DNA of 64,000 nt, from positions 733,474 to 797,473 of the forward strand of contig NC_088298.1 in NCBI RefSeq assembly GCF_032854445.1. Reading direction: 5' to 3'. The position numbers were made by a program, and so were the translations under genes. Of this stretch, positions 22,385-32,330 are shown in pieces. This stretch comes from Liolophura sinensis (taxonomy: Eukaryota > Mollusca > Polyplacophora > Chitonida > Chitonidae). Numbering within the stretch: the first letter of the stretch is position 1; each line of letters begins with the position of its first letter. The notes beneath the pieces are model-generated. The model did not search any database. It saw nothing but the letters and a program-made list of their open reading frames with translations, and had not been told where the DNA came from.

Positions 22385-23870
22385 CACTCTGTCAAAAAAG
22401 AAACGCAACCCCTGTCCTCGGATATCAAAAATTCGTTCGAATAAAGTTATTGCTTCCAAAATAAATTTTAGCCAAATATAATGTAATTATACACGTTTTT
22501 AATGAAGATTACCATCCAAACAACAGCCTTTTCTATCCTAAGTGTATTTCATTGCTTATGACGTCACAACGCATGGACTGACCCTGTTGACGTCGCACAC
22601 AGAACCATTCACATGCAAATCATGTCAATGGCAGTTATAGTGTGGGGGTGTATAAAAGCCCATGTGCTTTCGTATTTTATTCATTCATTCGTCGACGAAA
22701 GGCAGTCGGTAAAATGACGCGACTGAGTGCTGCCGACCGAAATATCGCCATTGGTCGTCTTCAAGCCGGAGAAAGTTTTGGTACTATTGCACGACACCTA
22801 AATGTTCACAAAACAACGATATCCCGACTTTGGAGCCGTTACAACAATTTTAATTCGACCAACGATCGCCCGAGAAGTGGAAGGCCAAGAATGACGACCC
22901 CACTTCAAGATTAGTACATCCGGGTCCTTCACCTGCGTAATCGGCATGCCCTACCAACCGTGACTGCCACACCAATACCAGGTTTGAGGAGAGTGTCGGC
23001 TCAAACGATTAGGAACCGTCTGAAAGAAGCGGGTTTACGTGCCTGTAGACCAGTTGTTGGACCTGTACTACGCCCCTTACATCGACGCCTACGACTCAGG
23101 TGGTGCAACAACGTAAGGATATGGACTTTACAAAACTGGAGGCGCATCTGGTTTTCTGATGAATCCCGTTTTCTTTTGACACGTCACGACGGAAGACAGC
23201 GTGTGTATAGGAGACGTCATGAACGCTTTGCGCCCTCCGCCAAATCTGCCCACCTGCCGGACGCAGTGTTATGGTTTGGGGAGCCATCTCGTACAACCAG
23301 AAATCAGACTTGGTGATCGTTCCAGGGAACCTGACAGCCCAACGTTACATCAACCACGTGTTACAGCCTCACCTTCTCCCGATTATTGACCGACAGACAC
23401 AGCTTTTTCAACAGGACAACGCCAGGCCTCATACTGCACGTGCAACAATGAACTTTCTGCAGGATTCCAACGTCAATGTCTTGTCGTGGCCCTCTAAATC
23501 ACCAGACCTCAACCCTATTGAACACCTGTGGGATGCAGACGTTTCAACAGCTCGCCATTGCGTTAAAGGAGGAGTGGAGGGCCATTCCCCAGGAGACAAT
23601 CCGGCGTCTTATCCGTTCTTGTCCACGGAGATGCCGTGCAGTGATTGCAGCTCGTGGTGGTCATACGAGATACTGAGGAAGACGCCCCCTGGTGAGCAAC
23701 TGGTGTCTGTGAGATGACTTTTGAAAAGACAGTTTTAAAAATGACCATCTTGATTATTATTCTGCCAAATTTCTGACTTCTGTCTTTAAAAAGAAAAAAG
23801 TTGTGCCGTCCTAAAATTAAATATTAAAATCTCTAAAATACGGGGGTTGCATTTCTTTTTTGACAGAGTT
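22385..23870 (+). mobile_element. Tc1-like DNA transposon, copy 1
   Basis: The left terminal inverted repeat (CACTCTGTCAAAAAAGAAAC then GCAACCCC) begins at 22385. The right one (GGGGTTGCATTTCTTTTTTG then ACAGAGT) ends at 23869-23870. A TA target duplication lies at 22383-22384 and 23871-23872. The 1.49-kb length is normal for Tc1-like elements. The transposase inside is disrupted, so the copy is immobile on its own, but its ends are intact. Confidence 0.95.
22714..23676 (+). pseudogene. Tc1-like transposase, broken (copy 1)
   Basis: The ATG at 22714 gives MTRLSAADRNIAIGRLQAGE and a helix-turn-helix N-terminus (TTISRLWSRY), then the GRPR hook before a TAG stop at 22912. The frame resumes with GLRRVSAQTIRNRL, and the first catalytic Asp is in WFSDESRF. 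A frameshift near 23220-23268 leads to VWGAISYNQKSDL, the second Asp is in FQQDNARPHTA, and the Glu is in SPDLNPIEHLWD. A deletion with frameshift then removes roughly 15-20 residues before the C-terminus (RRCRAVIAARGGHTRY, stop at 23676). The spacing fits a DD34E Tc1 enzyme. Three lesions make it non-functional. Confidence 0.95.
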
Positions 23871-23904
23871 TATTAACTCGTTAACAAAAGTGAAAGTGGA
23901 TAGA

Positions 23905-24030
23905 AGTCTCGGCAGCCTATGGATGCTCATGGTTTTAACCGAGCTCTGCCCAGTTTACTCACACTATAATGCTGTCTGCTGTCATATAAAATGTAAAATA
24001 TTCTTCATAATAGCCTAAACCACCAACTCC
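23905..24030 (+). mobile_element. SINE type II fragment, decayed
   Basis: GAGCTCTGCCCAGTTTACTC, then CACTATAATGCTGTCTGCTG and AAAATATTCTTCATAATAGC parallel the SINE II body and tail. It is strongly diverged and headless, and lies just beyond the right end of Tc1 copy 1. Confidence 0.65.
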
Positions 24031-24479
24031 CCCCATCCAAATCTCCTCGTATCAGATTCAGTTCGAACCGGCACAATATTCAGCAGAGTATCAATTTTCT
24101 TCCGAAACAAATTTTGGACCATTATATGCAATAATTCCTCATGAGTCGAACTATGCTGTAGACCTTTGCTTCGGCTAGTAATGGCATGAATGTATTTATT
24201 TAAAATACCATACTGGTTACACCACAGAGCCTACTTTACTTGGTTTGTAACAAGTAAACGTATAATGCTTGTAGTTATTTCAGATAACATATGTTATCAA
24301 AAACGTATGTAAAACCTAGGCTAGAAGGAATGAAATTAAATAAACAAGACAAAAGCTTAACTAAAATTTTGAAATATTTTTATTGCGAGAGAAAATTATT
24401 TATGAAAATATAAAGGTCGTAGAAAAAAGTTACACACTGCATGGCAGTGTATTTCGTATGTGGTTTTCTCATAAAATGT

Positions 24480-24690
24480 TGGCTAGCGTGCTAGTGCAGC
24501 GCAATGACCCATGAGCCTTCCATAAGGTCGTTGCGATTTTAAGTCCAGCTGCTAGCAACCTGCGGACGGCCGTCAGTTTCCCCCGGGCCCTGCCCGGCTT
24601 CCTCCCACCATAATGTTGGCCGCTGTCGTATAAAGTGAAGTAGTCTTGAATGCCCTTTGACAACAATACATGATAAATAATAAAAATAAA
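24480..24690 (+). mobile_element. SINE type II copy, diverged
   Basis: This carries the head (GCTAGTGCAGCGCAATGACC and a weakened B box, GATTTTAAGTCCAGC). The body contains AGCAACCTGCGGACGGCCGT and CACCATAATGTTGGCCGCTG, and the tail GTCTTGAATGCCC leads into an A-rich AATAAATAAT run. It is older than the copies at 9146 and 54928. No clear TSD was found. Confidence 0.8.
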
Positions 24691-24756
24691 TAATGCACGT
24701 TTAATTACAGTTTGCCCTTGGGCTGCCTGTTTCGATTAAAAGATATGTAACTCACA

Positions 24757-24812
24757 GGTCCTCTGCCACACTAGTGACTTTGTGGTCCTCTGCCACAGAC
24801 TAGTGACTTTGT
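24757..24812. repeat. Short tandem duplication (2 x ~28 bp)
   Basis: GTCCTCTGCCACA followed by CTAGTGACTTTGT occurs twice in a row, with a two-base insertion in the second copy. Confidence 0.8.
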
Positions 24813-25721
24813 ATGATTTCTGAAGTAAATTTAGATGATAGGATATGTAAACTTACATTTTCAAGGTGAAATTAACTCGTGCTTTGCAACTGATCCAACA
24901 AGTGATTATTTTGTTCTTTTACCAGCATTTGGATGAATTTTCAAAATCTGTAATGAAGAAGCAGTCGAACTCTCTGAAGAACAAGTGATTGCAATAATAA
25001 ACATCTGCTGTTCTAATGCTAGGAGATTAAGGGTGGAGCCAGGATCGTCACCATAAGACGTACCTCAGACAGCAGGATTAATTGAACATTTAAGAACCAT
25101 ACGTGCTGAGAAGGGAAAATCAACTGAATCCTGTAATACAGTTACAGTTGTAATACAGTTATTTTCATGGAATGAAGACATATTCATTCACATACCAGTT
25201 CTTCTGTTTTGTTTTTTGCATTTGCATGTTCGTATACTGTGAATTACGCAATCATGTGTTCAACTAAGATGGATCATTCACAGGTATGCATAGTGTAATA
25301 ACCTCTGGACCATCACTATTTCATTTACATCTTATAATTCAGGCACATATATATTTGCAGGTATTGAATGACCAAGCACTCGGAATGCATGCAGAAGCCT
25401 AAATGATGGCAGGATGAGATCATCGATGGCGTCATAAAGCACCTTGCATGCATGTAGAAGGCTCTGTGATCTCTAGCTCAGAATGTGTGCTGAATGCTAA
25501 GTGATTACATGATCAGATCATTCGTTCAACCATCGTGTCCTCTGCATGCAAGTCTTAAAGGTCGTTCAAATCTTAGCTGCAGTATATTTGTGCATGCATA
25601 ATGCTTAGAATGAGCGTTCCAAATGGAAGCATTCCACATGTAATTTTAGAGCTTGATGCACACAATCTGCGTGCGTATATTTGGGGTAGGGCAGTTACTC
25701 TTATTCCCCTGATAGATGATA
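24813..25721. other. No recognisable gene
   Basis: AT-rich sequence. Between 25380 and 25600 the word GCATGCA and AGATCAT-type words recur in two loosely similar blocks, a weak hint of an old duplication. This may include the 3' UTR of the family 4 LINE that ends at 25722 on the minus strand. Confidence 0.4.
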
Positions 25722-26479
25722 TTATTTTAGTGTGCGCTGCTTTGTGCAACTTGCTTGAGCCTCTTGTCTCTGGGAAAAGGGGAAATTAGTTGTTGCTGTT
25801 CTTGATCTTAGTTGTCTTTCTTGTTCTTTTACATGAAACATATTTTTCACATATTCAAATAAATAGTCATTTTGAGATATGTAGATAGTCAGATCCTTAT
25901 GATACTGAATGTTTTCATATATAGTTTTCCATGTTAAGCCTGAAAACATTTTAGTCACACATTTTCTGTTGTCTAATATCAAACATGCTGCAGTTTTCTG
26001 CAATTCATACACTCTTTTCAAAAGAGCCTTTGAGCAGTTACTCAATTCTTGAATCTTTTCAATCACCTTTGCAACTAATATTTTGAAACATTCTGACAGA
26101 ACTGTTGGGCGTAGACAAATACTTTAAAATACTTTTTAAAATACTTCAAAAGGTTGAAGATTTACTGTAGACACATTGTAACACAAAAGGTTATATGTGG
26201 AAGAATACATACCATATAATAGAGCACATTGGTTTTGAAAGTTAGAATATGTTTGTGCTTCCTGAACAGACTACAGTTAAGAAATAGTAGCACATACAAA
26301 ATCTACAAGCTTTCGCCAGGTTTGGCTTTCATTTACATGTAAACAAAGCAACTTTAGATTATTAACATTTTCAATATTGTGACTATCGACTATAATGTTG
26401 AGAGGACGATGACGACACATCTTCAGCTTTTTACATGTTCCAATCATAATGGTCCTGGTTTTCTTTCCATTTCTTACTA

Positions 26480-28011
26480 TACTCTCCCAAAAAAGAAACG
26501 CAACATCCGATTCGTTTTATCCAAATATGAATTTTTCAACAACATCTTAAATACAAAAATAAGCATCACATCACACTGAAATTTTCCACACTGGTTGTTC
26601 AGACTTTTAAGTTAATTACAATGTCAAAATTTATCACATTAAAGTCCATAGCACTCAGATGACGTCACTGCAAAGTCAATATCTGCTATGCCCACCATTA
26701 ACCCGTAACACAGCGCGAATCCGTCTCAGCATAGACATGATCAATCAGCGAATACGGTTTTGCGGAATTCTTCTCCATTCTTGATCAAGAGCCTGCAGCA
26801 CTTCTTGCTGAGTTTGGGGCGCTGGATGACGACTGCGCAAGCGTTTTCCCAAGTCATCCCACAAATGTTCTATTGGGTTCAAATCTGGTGATTTGGACGA
26901 CCAGGGCAGCACCATTACGTTCTGGTTCTCCAGAAAGTCAACCGTAGCACGAGCTGTATGCGGCCGAGCGTTGTCGTGCTGAAAAACTTCCCTACGAAGG
27001 TCCATTATGGGCAGCATGTGTGGCGTCAAAACCTCATCTCTGTATATAGCGGCGTTAAGGTTGTCTGGGATGTGCACCAGTTGAGATTTTCGGGCGTATG
27101 ATATGGCACCCCACACCATCACACTTCCTCCACCGAAATTGTCGACTTCAAGGACCCAGTTCCTTGCGAACCTCTCATTCGGCGTCTGTAGACGCGTGTA
27201 CGGCCATCTCTTTTCTCCAGCATGAATCTGGATTCATCGCTGAACCAGACTCGCCTCCAATTTCGCAGATTCCAGTCCCTTAATCTGTTGCACCATCGTA
27301 CCCTTGCGCGTCGATGCTGTTGTCTCAGTACTACGCCAAAGTAAGGACGTCTGGGACGTAAGCCGTTTTCACGGAGATGGTTCCTGACTGTCTGTGCCGA
27401 TATTCGTCGGAGACCTGGGACATTTGATGCTGTTTCTGTTGCTGTTACGGTTCGGTTTCTGAGATGAAGTAACCGGATGTAACGGTCTTGGGCTGCTGTT
27501 GTGACCCTAGGTCGGCCATAACGTTGACGGTCAGCTGTTGAACCGGATTGCTGGTACCGTTGCCAGAGCCGGGAAATCGTGCTCCGGTGAACATGATAAA
27601 GTCTAGCGACTGCATTCTGTGATTCACCGGCGAGGAGTCGACCAATGACGATGTTCCGGGTAGCGGTGTCTAGTCTTGGCATATCTTGGCAGGTTGGAGA
27701 AGCAACTTAGTGACTGAATTCAACGGAACGGTTATGTGTCTTTTATACCCATTAAATCCGCTTAAAAATACGGCATGATTCGCAGGTGCTACTGTCCTAA
27801 GTTTTTCTCTACGAATCCCTCGCGCAGCGTTACACAAAGGCCGACCCTTAAGTCACGTGTGACCAACAGACACTATGTGGTGTTTAAATTCAATTATCGT
27901 ACATTTACATTATAATATGATCATGTTGTCATGTCTCAATCACGCCAATTTTTTGAAGAATTTATGATTGATCTTTTGGGGGGGATGTTGCGTTTCTTTT
28001 TTGGGAGAGTA
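26480..28011 (-). mobile_element. Tc1-like DNA transposon, copy 2
   Basis: The terminal inverted repeats are TACTCTCCCAAAAAAGAAAC then GCAACATCC at 26480, and the reverse complement ending at 28011 (GTTTCTTTTTTGGGAGAGTA). TA target duplications lie at 26478-26479 and 28012-28013. The length is 1.53 kb. The ends share the AAAAAAGAAACGCAAC core with copy 1 (22385-23870), but the transposases differ clearly, so the two belong to related but separate Tc1 families. Confidence 0.96.
26676..27682 (-). pseudogene. Tc1-like transposase, two lesions (copy 2)
   Basis: Starts MPRLDTATRNIVIGRLLAGE, with a helix-turn-helix (STISRLWQRY), the GRPR motif and WFSDESRF (first catalytic Asp). A frameshift near 27120-27160 breaks the frame. 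The second part has VWGAISYARKSQLV, FQHDNARPHTA (second Asp) and SPDLNPIEHLWDDL (Glu). A TGA at about 26745, plausibly from a CGA codon by CpG decay, precedes the last ~24 codons, which end at 26676. With only two lesions it is better preserved than copy 1. Confidence 0.95.
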
Positions 28012-28320
28012 TATTTTATTTTCTGAACAACATCCAGATATATGCTTAAGATTAAAATTTAAAGTGTTTTTAGTTTCTGCTAGGTGATGGAAAGGACAGT
28101 ACAATGATGTGTTGTCAGGATAAAATTCAACATCACAGTCAGAGATATCCAAAACAAAGTCATTTAAGTAAATAATGGACGATAACGGACCAAGAATCGA
28201 ACCTCAAATGTTACATTCAAAGAAAAGGATAAGCTGTTTTTAACACTAACTTGTTGGGACCTGGTATCTAGATAAGAAATCATCCAAATCTAATGCAGTG
28301 TTCTTGATGCTTTAAATCAG

Positions 28321-28986
28321 GGTACCCAGAGTAAACCACCAACCTCAGGTTAACTTCTGGCGACTATATTCGTGGTGTGACATAACATCAACGGATGCCC
28401 CCCACCCCCTCCCCCATGGGGTTATATTGGAGTCCTGGCAGGCTAACGGTCAGTGTCAGTCATTTTTCAACAAGTGCCCATGAGCAATGTATATGATTAG
28501 GTGGCCACCAATTTAAATCGTTCAGGTTTTTATTATTATGATTCTGTTTTTTGAAATTGTTCAAAACTTTTGAGGGCTTTATTTACGGAAAACTTTTAGT
28601 TGGAATTTTGTCATTTTATGAATATATTATGGGACAAATTTTGGCGGGTTTTATGGCAGTCATATTGAATTTTAAGGTGTTAAATATCTTTTCAAAAACG
28701 GCTGAACAGATCATTCCCATGGTATTCGTTCTTTTGTAATCGACTATGAGCTGAAAACTAAAGCTGCATTTTGTGTATGGTAGTCTTCAACACTACACCC
28801 CGTATTTGGTACCTGGTAGTCTAGGTTTCCAATCATGTCCCTTCCTTTTCATTTTTCCCGTTTTTGTTATTACTTTCATTAGTACGGTTGGTTCGTGCAG
28901 GGCATCCACGGCGGCTGCCGTGCTGCATTCTGTGGAATTTTTCTTTGTGAAAATATTTAAAGCCTTACTGCTGTATATATGCTTTG
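28321..28986. other. No recognisable gene
   Basis: T-rich sequence with a short C-rich patch near 28397-28420. The frames at 28551-28739 and 28773-28991 are hydrophobic because of T-richness and match nothing known. Confidence 0.4.
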
Positions 28987-29250
28987 TTTGACCGCATCGC
29001 TGGCGATATTGTCATAAATTATTTGAGGGTCAAATATTGTCATAAATATGTGAGGGTCATTCGCCTTTATCATAAGATATACATTTTAATTATTATTAAT
29101 ATATACAGATAAAAAGATGCATATATACAGTTTTTCTAGATAAATTATTTTTAAAAAAGTAATGGTTTTAGAGATTTAACTGTTTTGGTTTTTCTTATCT
29201 GATTTTAAACATGTCCAAACATTTTTGTTTCATGTTTGAGTTTTTCACTA

Positions 29251-30253
29251 TGTTATGTATGACTATTTAACGTTTTCATGTACTGTTGGTCTGCGGACCT
29301 TTGTGAAAGCATAACAGGCCCTGTTATATGTGTACAGCGCGGACCGGATCGAAAGCACCTTGTTCAATGCTTCGTTTATTTCATTGGCTGTTAACTCTGT
29401 GTTTAAGAATAGTTGAATCCACCTGGAACGTATATAAGCCGTGTTTTCTGTGCAGAGAGGAGGTATTTTTGCTGCATCCACTGGGAGCCAGGAGAGTGTG
29501 CGACGCTCTCGTATCGAGTCCATTATATTGATATGAGCTGGTGATGCCAGTTTCGTTTTGGGAGAACAGATTTCTATGCCGGCACCGTTTGTGTATCACA
29601 GTTGTACTGATGTCTGGTTTAAGTGAATTTCTGCGGAAGTCACGTTTATTGGTGTTCGGATCTTTATTATGATTATACAGTGTTGACTGTGCAATTTGTT
29701 TAACACGCTGACCTCACCTGACCGAAAAGGTCGTCACGGACTCTAAACTGAAGTTTTCAGTTTTGCAAAGGACGTTCGTTCTGCCACAAGGTGACATTAC
29801 TCTACGTCTCTGAACGGCTCGTTTGTGAGTTTCTGCGGGAGCTATGACTGTTCTAAAGTGGATTATACCTCCATGCCTGGATTTTCCCTGTGTTGTGCTC
29901 TGCGGGTGTGACGTCATTCAAAGGCTTGACTGTTCCAGTTCTGTGTATCCTGTGTACTGTGTTTGCGTTCGCTGACCTAGCGAAGTACCTGACTGGGACA
30001 GTTTGTGACTTGTGTGAATTGTGTGTTTATCCCATGGTCTTTACGCTGGGTCTCCTGGAATACGTTCCTTGGGATGCAAAGGTGAACTGGAAACTTTTAA
30101 AGACCGGTAATACTGATGTGTATGTTTTTTTTATGTTGTTGTTGTTGAACTGTCTGTAAAACTGTACGTCTCATGTTATATATAAAGCATTGTTTACATT
30201 GTAATATTGAGTCACTGAGTCTGTTTTCTGTTGCTGTTTTCAATACCGTAACA
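29251..30253 (+). mobile_element. Solo LTR (~1.0 kb) inside LINE 3' UTR
   Basis: The segment begins TGTTATGTATG and ends ATACCGTAACA, so TGTTAYG forms a terminal inverted repeat with the TG..CA ends typical of LTRs. ACTA occurs at 29247-29250 and 30254-30257 as a 4-bp target duplication. The flanking LINE 3' UTR continues on both sides. A TATATAAG box lies at 29431. Short open frames inside (for example 29890-30159) are not conserved domains. No internal retroviral-type coding region is present, so it is a solo LTR left by LTR-LTR recombination. The parent family is unknown. The strand is inferred from the TATA box. Confidence 0.72.
29431..29438 (+). promoter_or_regulatory. TATA box within the solo LTR
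   Basis: TATATAAG sits 180 bases into the LTR, a sensible place for the U3 promoter. About 30 bases downstream the sequence becomes GTGCAGAGAGGAGG, where R would start. Prediction by position and motif only. Confidence 0.45.
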
Positions 30254-30355
30254 ACTACGATATGGAAAACCTCACCGCCTCGTGCTTTTAACTTGTTCTT
30301 GTGACAATATGGCTGAGATATTGCCGATATGGCGTTAAGCCAAAATCATTTATTG

Positions 30356-31195
30356 AAAGTGTTTGTTGATTTGTAATCAGATTAGCACTGGGTTTAATCT
30401 GTTAATGAAAAAAGTTTTTGCGTATTTATTTCAGAGCCATCAAGAATTGCGATTGTTGTGAGCAACCGTTTCTTATAATCGTTGTATTTATTTCAATAAT
30501 CCCTTTGCGGTTTTAAGCCAATCGAATGTCATTGAGCGCTTCATGTTATAAGATTATTCTCGCCAGCATATGGCTGAAATGTTGCCTATGTGGCGTTAGG
30601 CATAATCATCCATGCATGCATTTTAAAAGCCAACAACTGCACTGTTTATTGGTCCAGCTCTTATGTGTAGCATTCAGTCAACTATGGGAAGACAAATCTT
30701 GACCTTTAAATGACTTCGCAGACAAGTTATTTCCCTTGAGATGCTTAACTAGTCAAAATTCAAGTACATACTGATTAATGAGGAGAAGTTAGTAGAATCC
30801 TGCTAAATAAACCTGAGGACATAAGGTCAAACACCAACCTGAAAGAAAATTGAATTATTGTTTTACGATTTTTCTGATAATGTATTGCTGAAACCAGACC
30901 ACGTCTCAAGAGTAACAAAAACCATCTTTGCTTGAGAAACGTAATATAAGAGTGTGATTGAGTCATCTGGACTTTAAATCTGGTAAAAGCATTCTTGAAA
31001 ATTAGACTGAATTATTTAATTGCTGCACATAGCGGCATTTCCAAAACAACTATGACCACAGATTAGTTTTATGTAAAAACGAAACAAGGGAAACGTCCAA
31101 TATTAAAGAAACCAACATATTTATACTTCGGAGTAACTGTCGCCATTTTTAGGAATATTCAACAAAAAAATACATATCCAGACTATGTATACCCA
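30356..31195. other. Mostly unannotated; holds a LINE/SINE tail remnant
   Basis: At 30550-30615, TATTCTCGCCAGCATATGGC, TGAAATGTTGCCTATGTGGC and GTTAGGCATAATCATC repeat the family 1 LINE 3' end, followed by CATGCATGCATT. The rest is AT-rich without any recognisable feature. Confidence 0.55.
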
Positions 31196-31232
31196 CTAGA
31201 AAGATAAATCTGAGTAATCGTTCATTTGGATA

Positions 31233-31280
31233 AACTTCAGACACACGCACACACACATATACACACACACACACACACAA
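31233..31280. repeat. (CA)n microsatellite
   Basis: An imperfect run of CA dinucleotides with TA and GC interruptions. It lies at the 3' end of the minus-strand frame at 31196-31624 and is translated there as Cys/Val repeats, so the true exon must end before it. Confidence 0.95.
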
Positions 31281-31299
31281 CTTAGAACGATGATAAAGA

Positions 31300-31624
31300 G
31301 AGCATACTGCTGTACCAATTCTGTCCCCTTCAGCATTTCGTTTCTATCTGCATTCAATTTTAGCTGAAAGGTGCAAGAACATGATTTTTGGGTAGACTTT
31401 TTTTGCGATAAACCAGGCCTGTCTGAATTCCGTATGGAGTCTAACCTATCCAGCAGCAACGTCCTCTGACCTTGTCGCTCTAGGCTTGTGTTCATTTCAA
31501 TGAAAAGGTTTTCATTTTTTTCTAACTCATCACAAGTGCATTCTTGTTTACTGCATACCTGCCGTAACCTCAAACGATCTTTAATTGCACGAATACCTAA
31601 ATCTACAAGCTGGCCTTCTGTCAT
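31300..31624 (-). CDS. Candidate exon with C-terminal half of a SAM domain
   Basis: The minus-strand frame begins right after a possible splice acceptor (GGGCCCTAG). It reads MTEGQLVDLGIRAIKDRLRL and RQVCSK, closely resembling the second half of sterile alpha motif domains (L-x-x-LGI-x-x-x-GDR-x-[KR]-L). A charged, helical stretch follows (ELEKNENLFIEMNTSLERQG). The frame runs on into the CA repeat, so the exon probably ends near 31310, where a GGTACAG donor-like site lies. The start ATG may just be an internal Met. Gene identity is unknown, and it could equally be a fragment of a multi-copy SAM-containing family. Confidence 0.4.
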
Positions 31625-32126
31625 CTAGGGCCCAACTGACCCGCAACGTGCAACAACATCAGTTAAAACTTAGTTAAGATTCAGTATTTCCATTGGCTCA
31701 TCGTTTGTAAATAGCAGAGATTCATGTATTTGACATGCTCAAGGCAACAAACATAAAAAACAGATAACACATTAGTACAGCTTTTGTCTGAATTTAAGAG
31801 GACTTCAAGGCAAAAGTGGTATTGGACATCTTTTAGTATTTTGTCCGTACAGACTAAGATGGCAATGAAGTCTTCAAGGTCACGAATAACCCAGTTTTCT
31901 GTCCCTTAGATAGATACGTGTATGACATGATTGCGGCAGCCATGGTTTCAACTGTTAAGGAAAACTTGTTTACACTCATTTATTATAAAATCACCCAGAT
32001 GAAAAATTGTCAAATTCACTACCAATGAAAAGGCTATTACTCCCTTACATTTCGTATATATAACATAAGTTTCATTATTTTTGTTCCATGCGATTTCACT
32101 TTATCAACTTCGTTTGCCTGGTAAAA
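31625..32126. other. Possible intron; no feature seen
   Basis: AT-rich sequence between two minus-strand exon candidates. No repeat signature is recognised. Confidence 0.3.
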
Positions 32127-32330
32127 TCATAAGTCCTGATAAAAATGGTCAACCGGGTTCCTCTCCACGGCTAGATGCATCTGTGACATTAGTTTGACAG
32201 CCTTGGCTTTAAATGTTTCAGACACACGTATCCACCTATTTGGCATAAAATACTTCAGGCCTATTACCAAAACAACGTTAACACAAACTACCAAAAGAAC
32301 AAAGAAAGGAATTGACAAATGGGCTGGGTA
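32127..32330 (-). CDS. Candidate terminal exon with a membrane segment
   Basis: Behind a good acceptor-like site (CTTACTTACCCAG, minus strand, ending near 32331) the frame gives one hydrophobic helix (FFVLLVVCVNVVLVIGL). A 40-residue polar tail with KAKAVKLMSQMHLAVERN follows, ending in QDL and a stop. That shape would suit the last exon of a single-pass membrane protein. There is no in-frame ATG at its start. Nothing in it is recognisable by family, and its relation to the SAM-like exon 500 bp away is unclear because a stop separates them. Confidence 0.25.
   Translation of the reverse strand, partial: YPAHLSIPFFVLLVVCVNVVLVIGLKYFMPNRWIRVSETFKAKAVKLMSQMHLAVERNPVDHFYQDL

Larger units (their letters stand above)
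25722..28320 (-). pseudogene. Family 4 LINE RT relic, split by a Tc1 element
   Basis: Two minus-strand pieces, 28320-28012 and 26479-25722, flank the Tc1 copy at 26480-28011. The first piece gives GSILGPLSSIIYLNDF and FYPDNTSLYC, a degenerate YADD motif, then ISGCCSENKI. The second continues with GKKTRTIMIGTCKKLK and, near its end, LLKRVYELQKTAACLILDN and LTWKTIYENIQYHK. These are the C-terminal signatures of CR1/Rex/RTE-like ORF2 proteins. Removing the transposon and one TA joins the two pieces in frame. The stop is at 25722. The 5' part is missing and internal stops are present (for example around 26100-26250). The exact clade is undetermined. Confidence 0.8.
28987..30355 (+). mobile_element. 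Family 1 LINE 3' UTR, 5'-truncated, split by an LTR
   Basis: CGCATCGCTGGCGATATTGT followed by CATAAATTATTTGAGG matches the 3' UTR of LINE copy B at 53562, and the AT-rich sequence to about 29250 continues the match. After the inserted LTR (29251-30253), the end resumes: CTTGTTCTTGTGACAATATG, GCTGAGATATTGCCGATATG and GCGTTAAGCC, as at 53825-53870. Only the 3' end is present, which is typical of 5'-truncated LINE insertion. Confidence 0.8.

Noticed and set aside
25722-26066. Unknown host exon on the minus strand
   Set aside because: At first it looked like a terminal exon, but the frame links through the Tc1 insertion site to RT motifs and ends with LINE-type C-terminal signatures.
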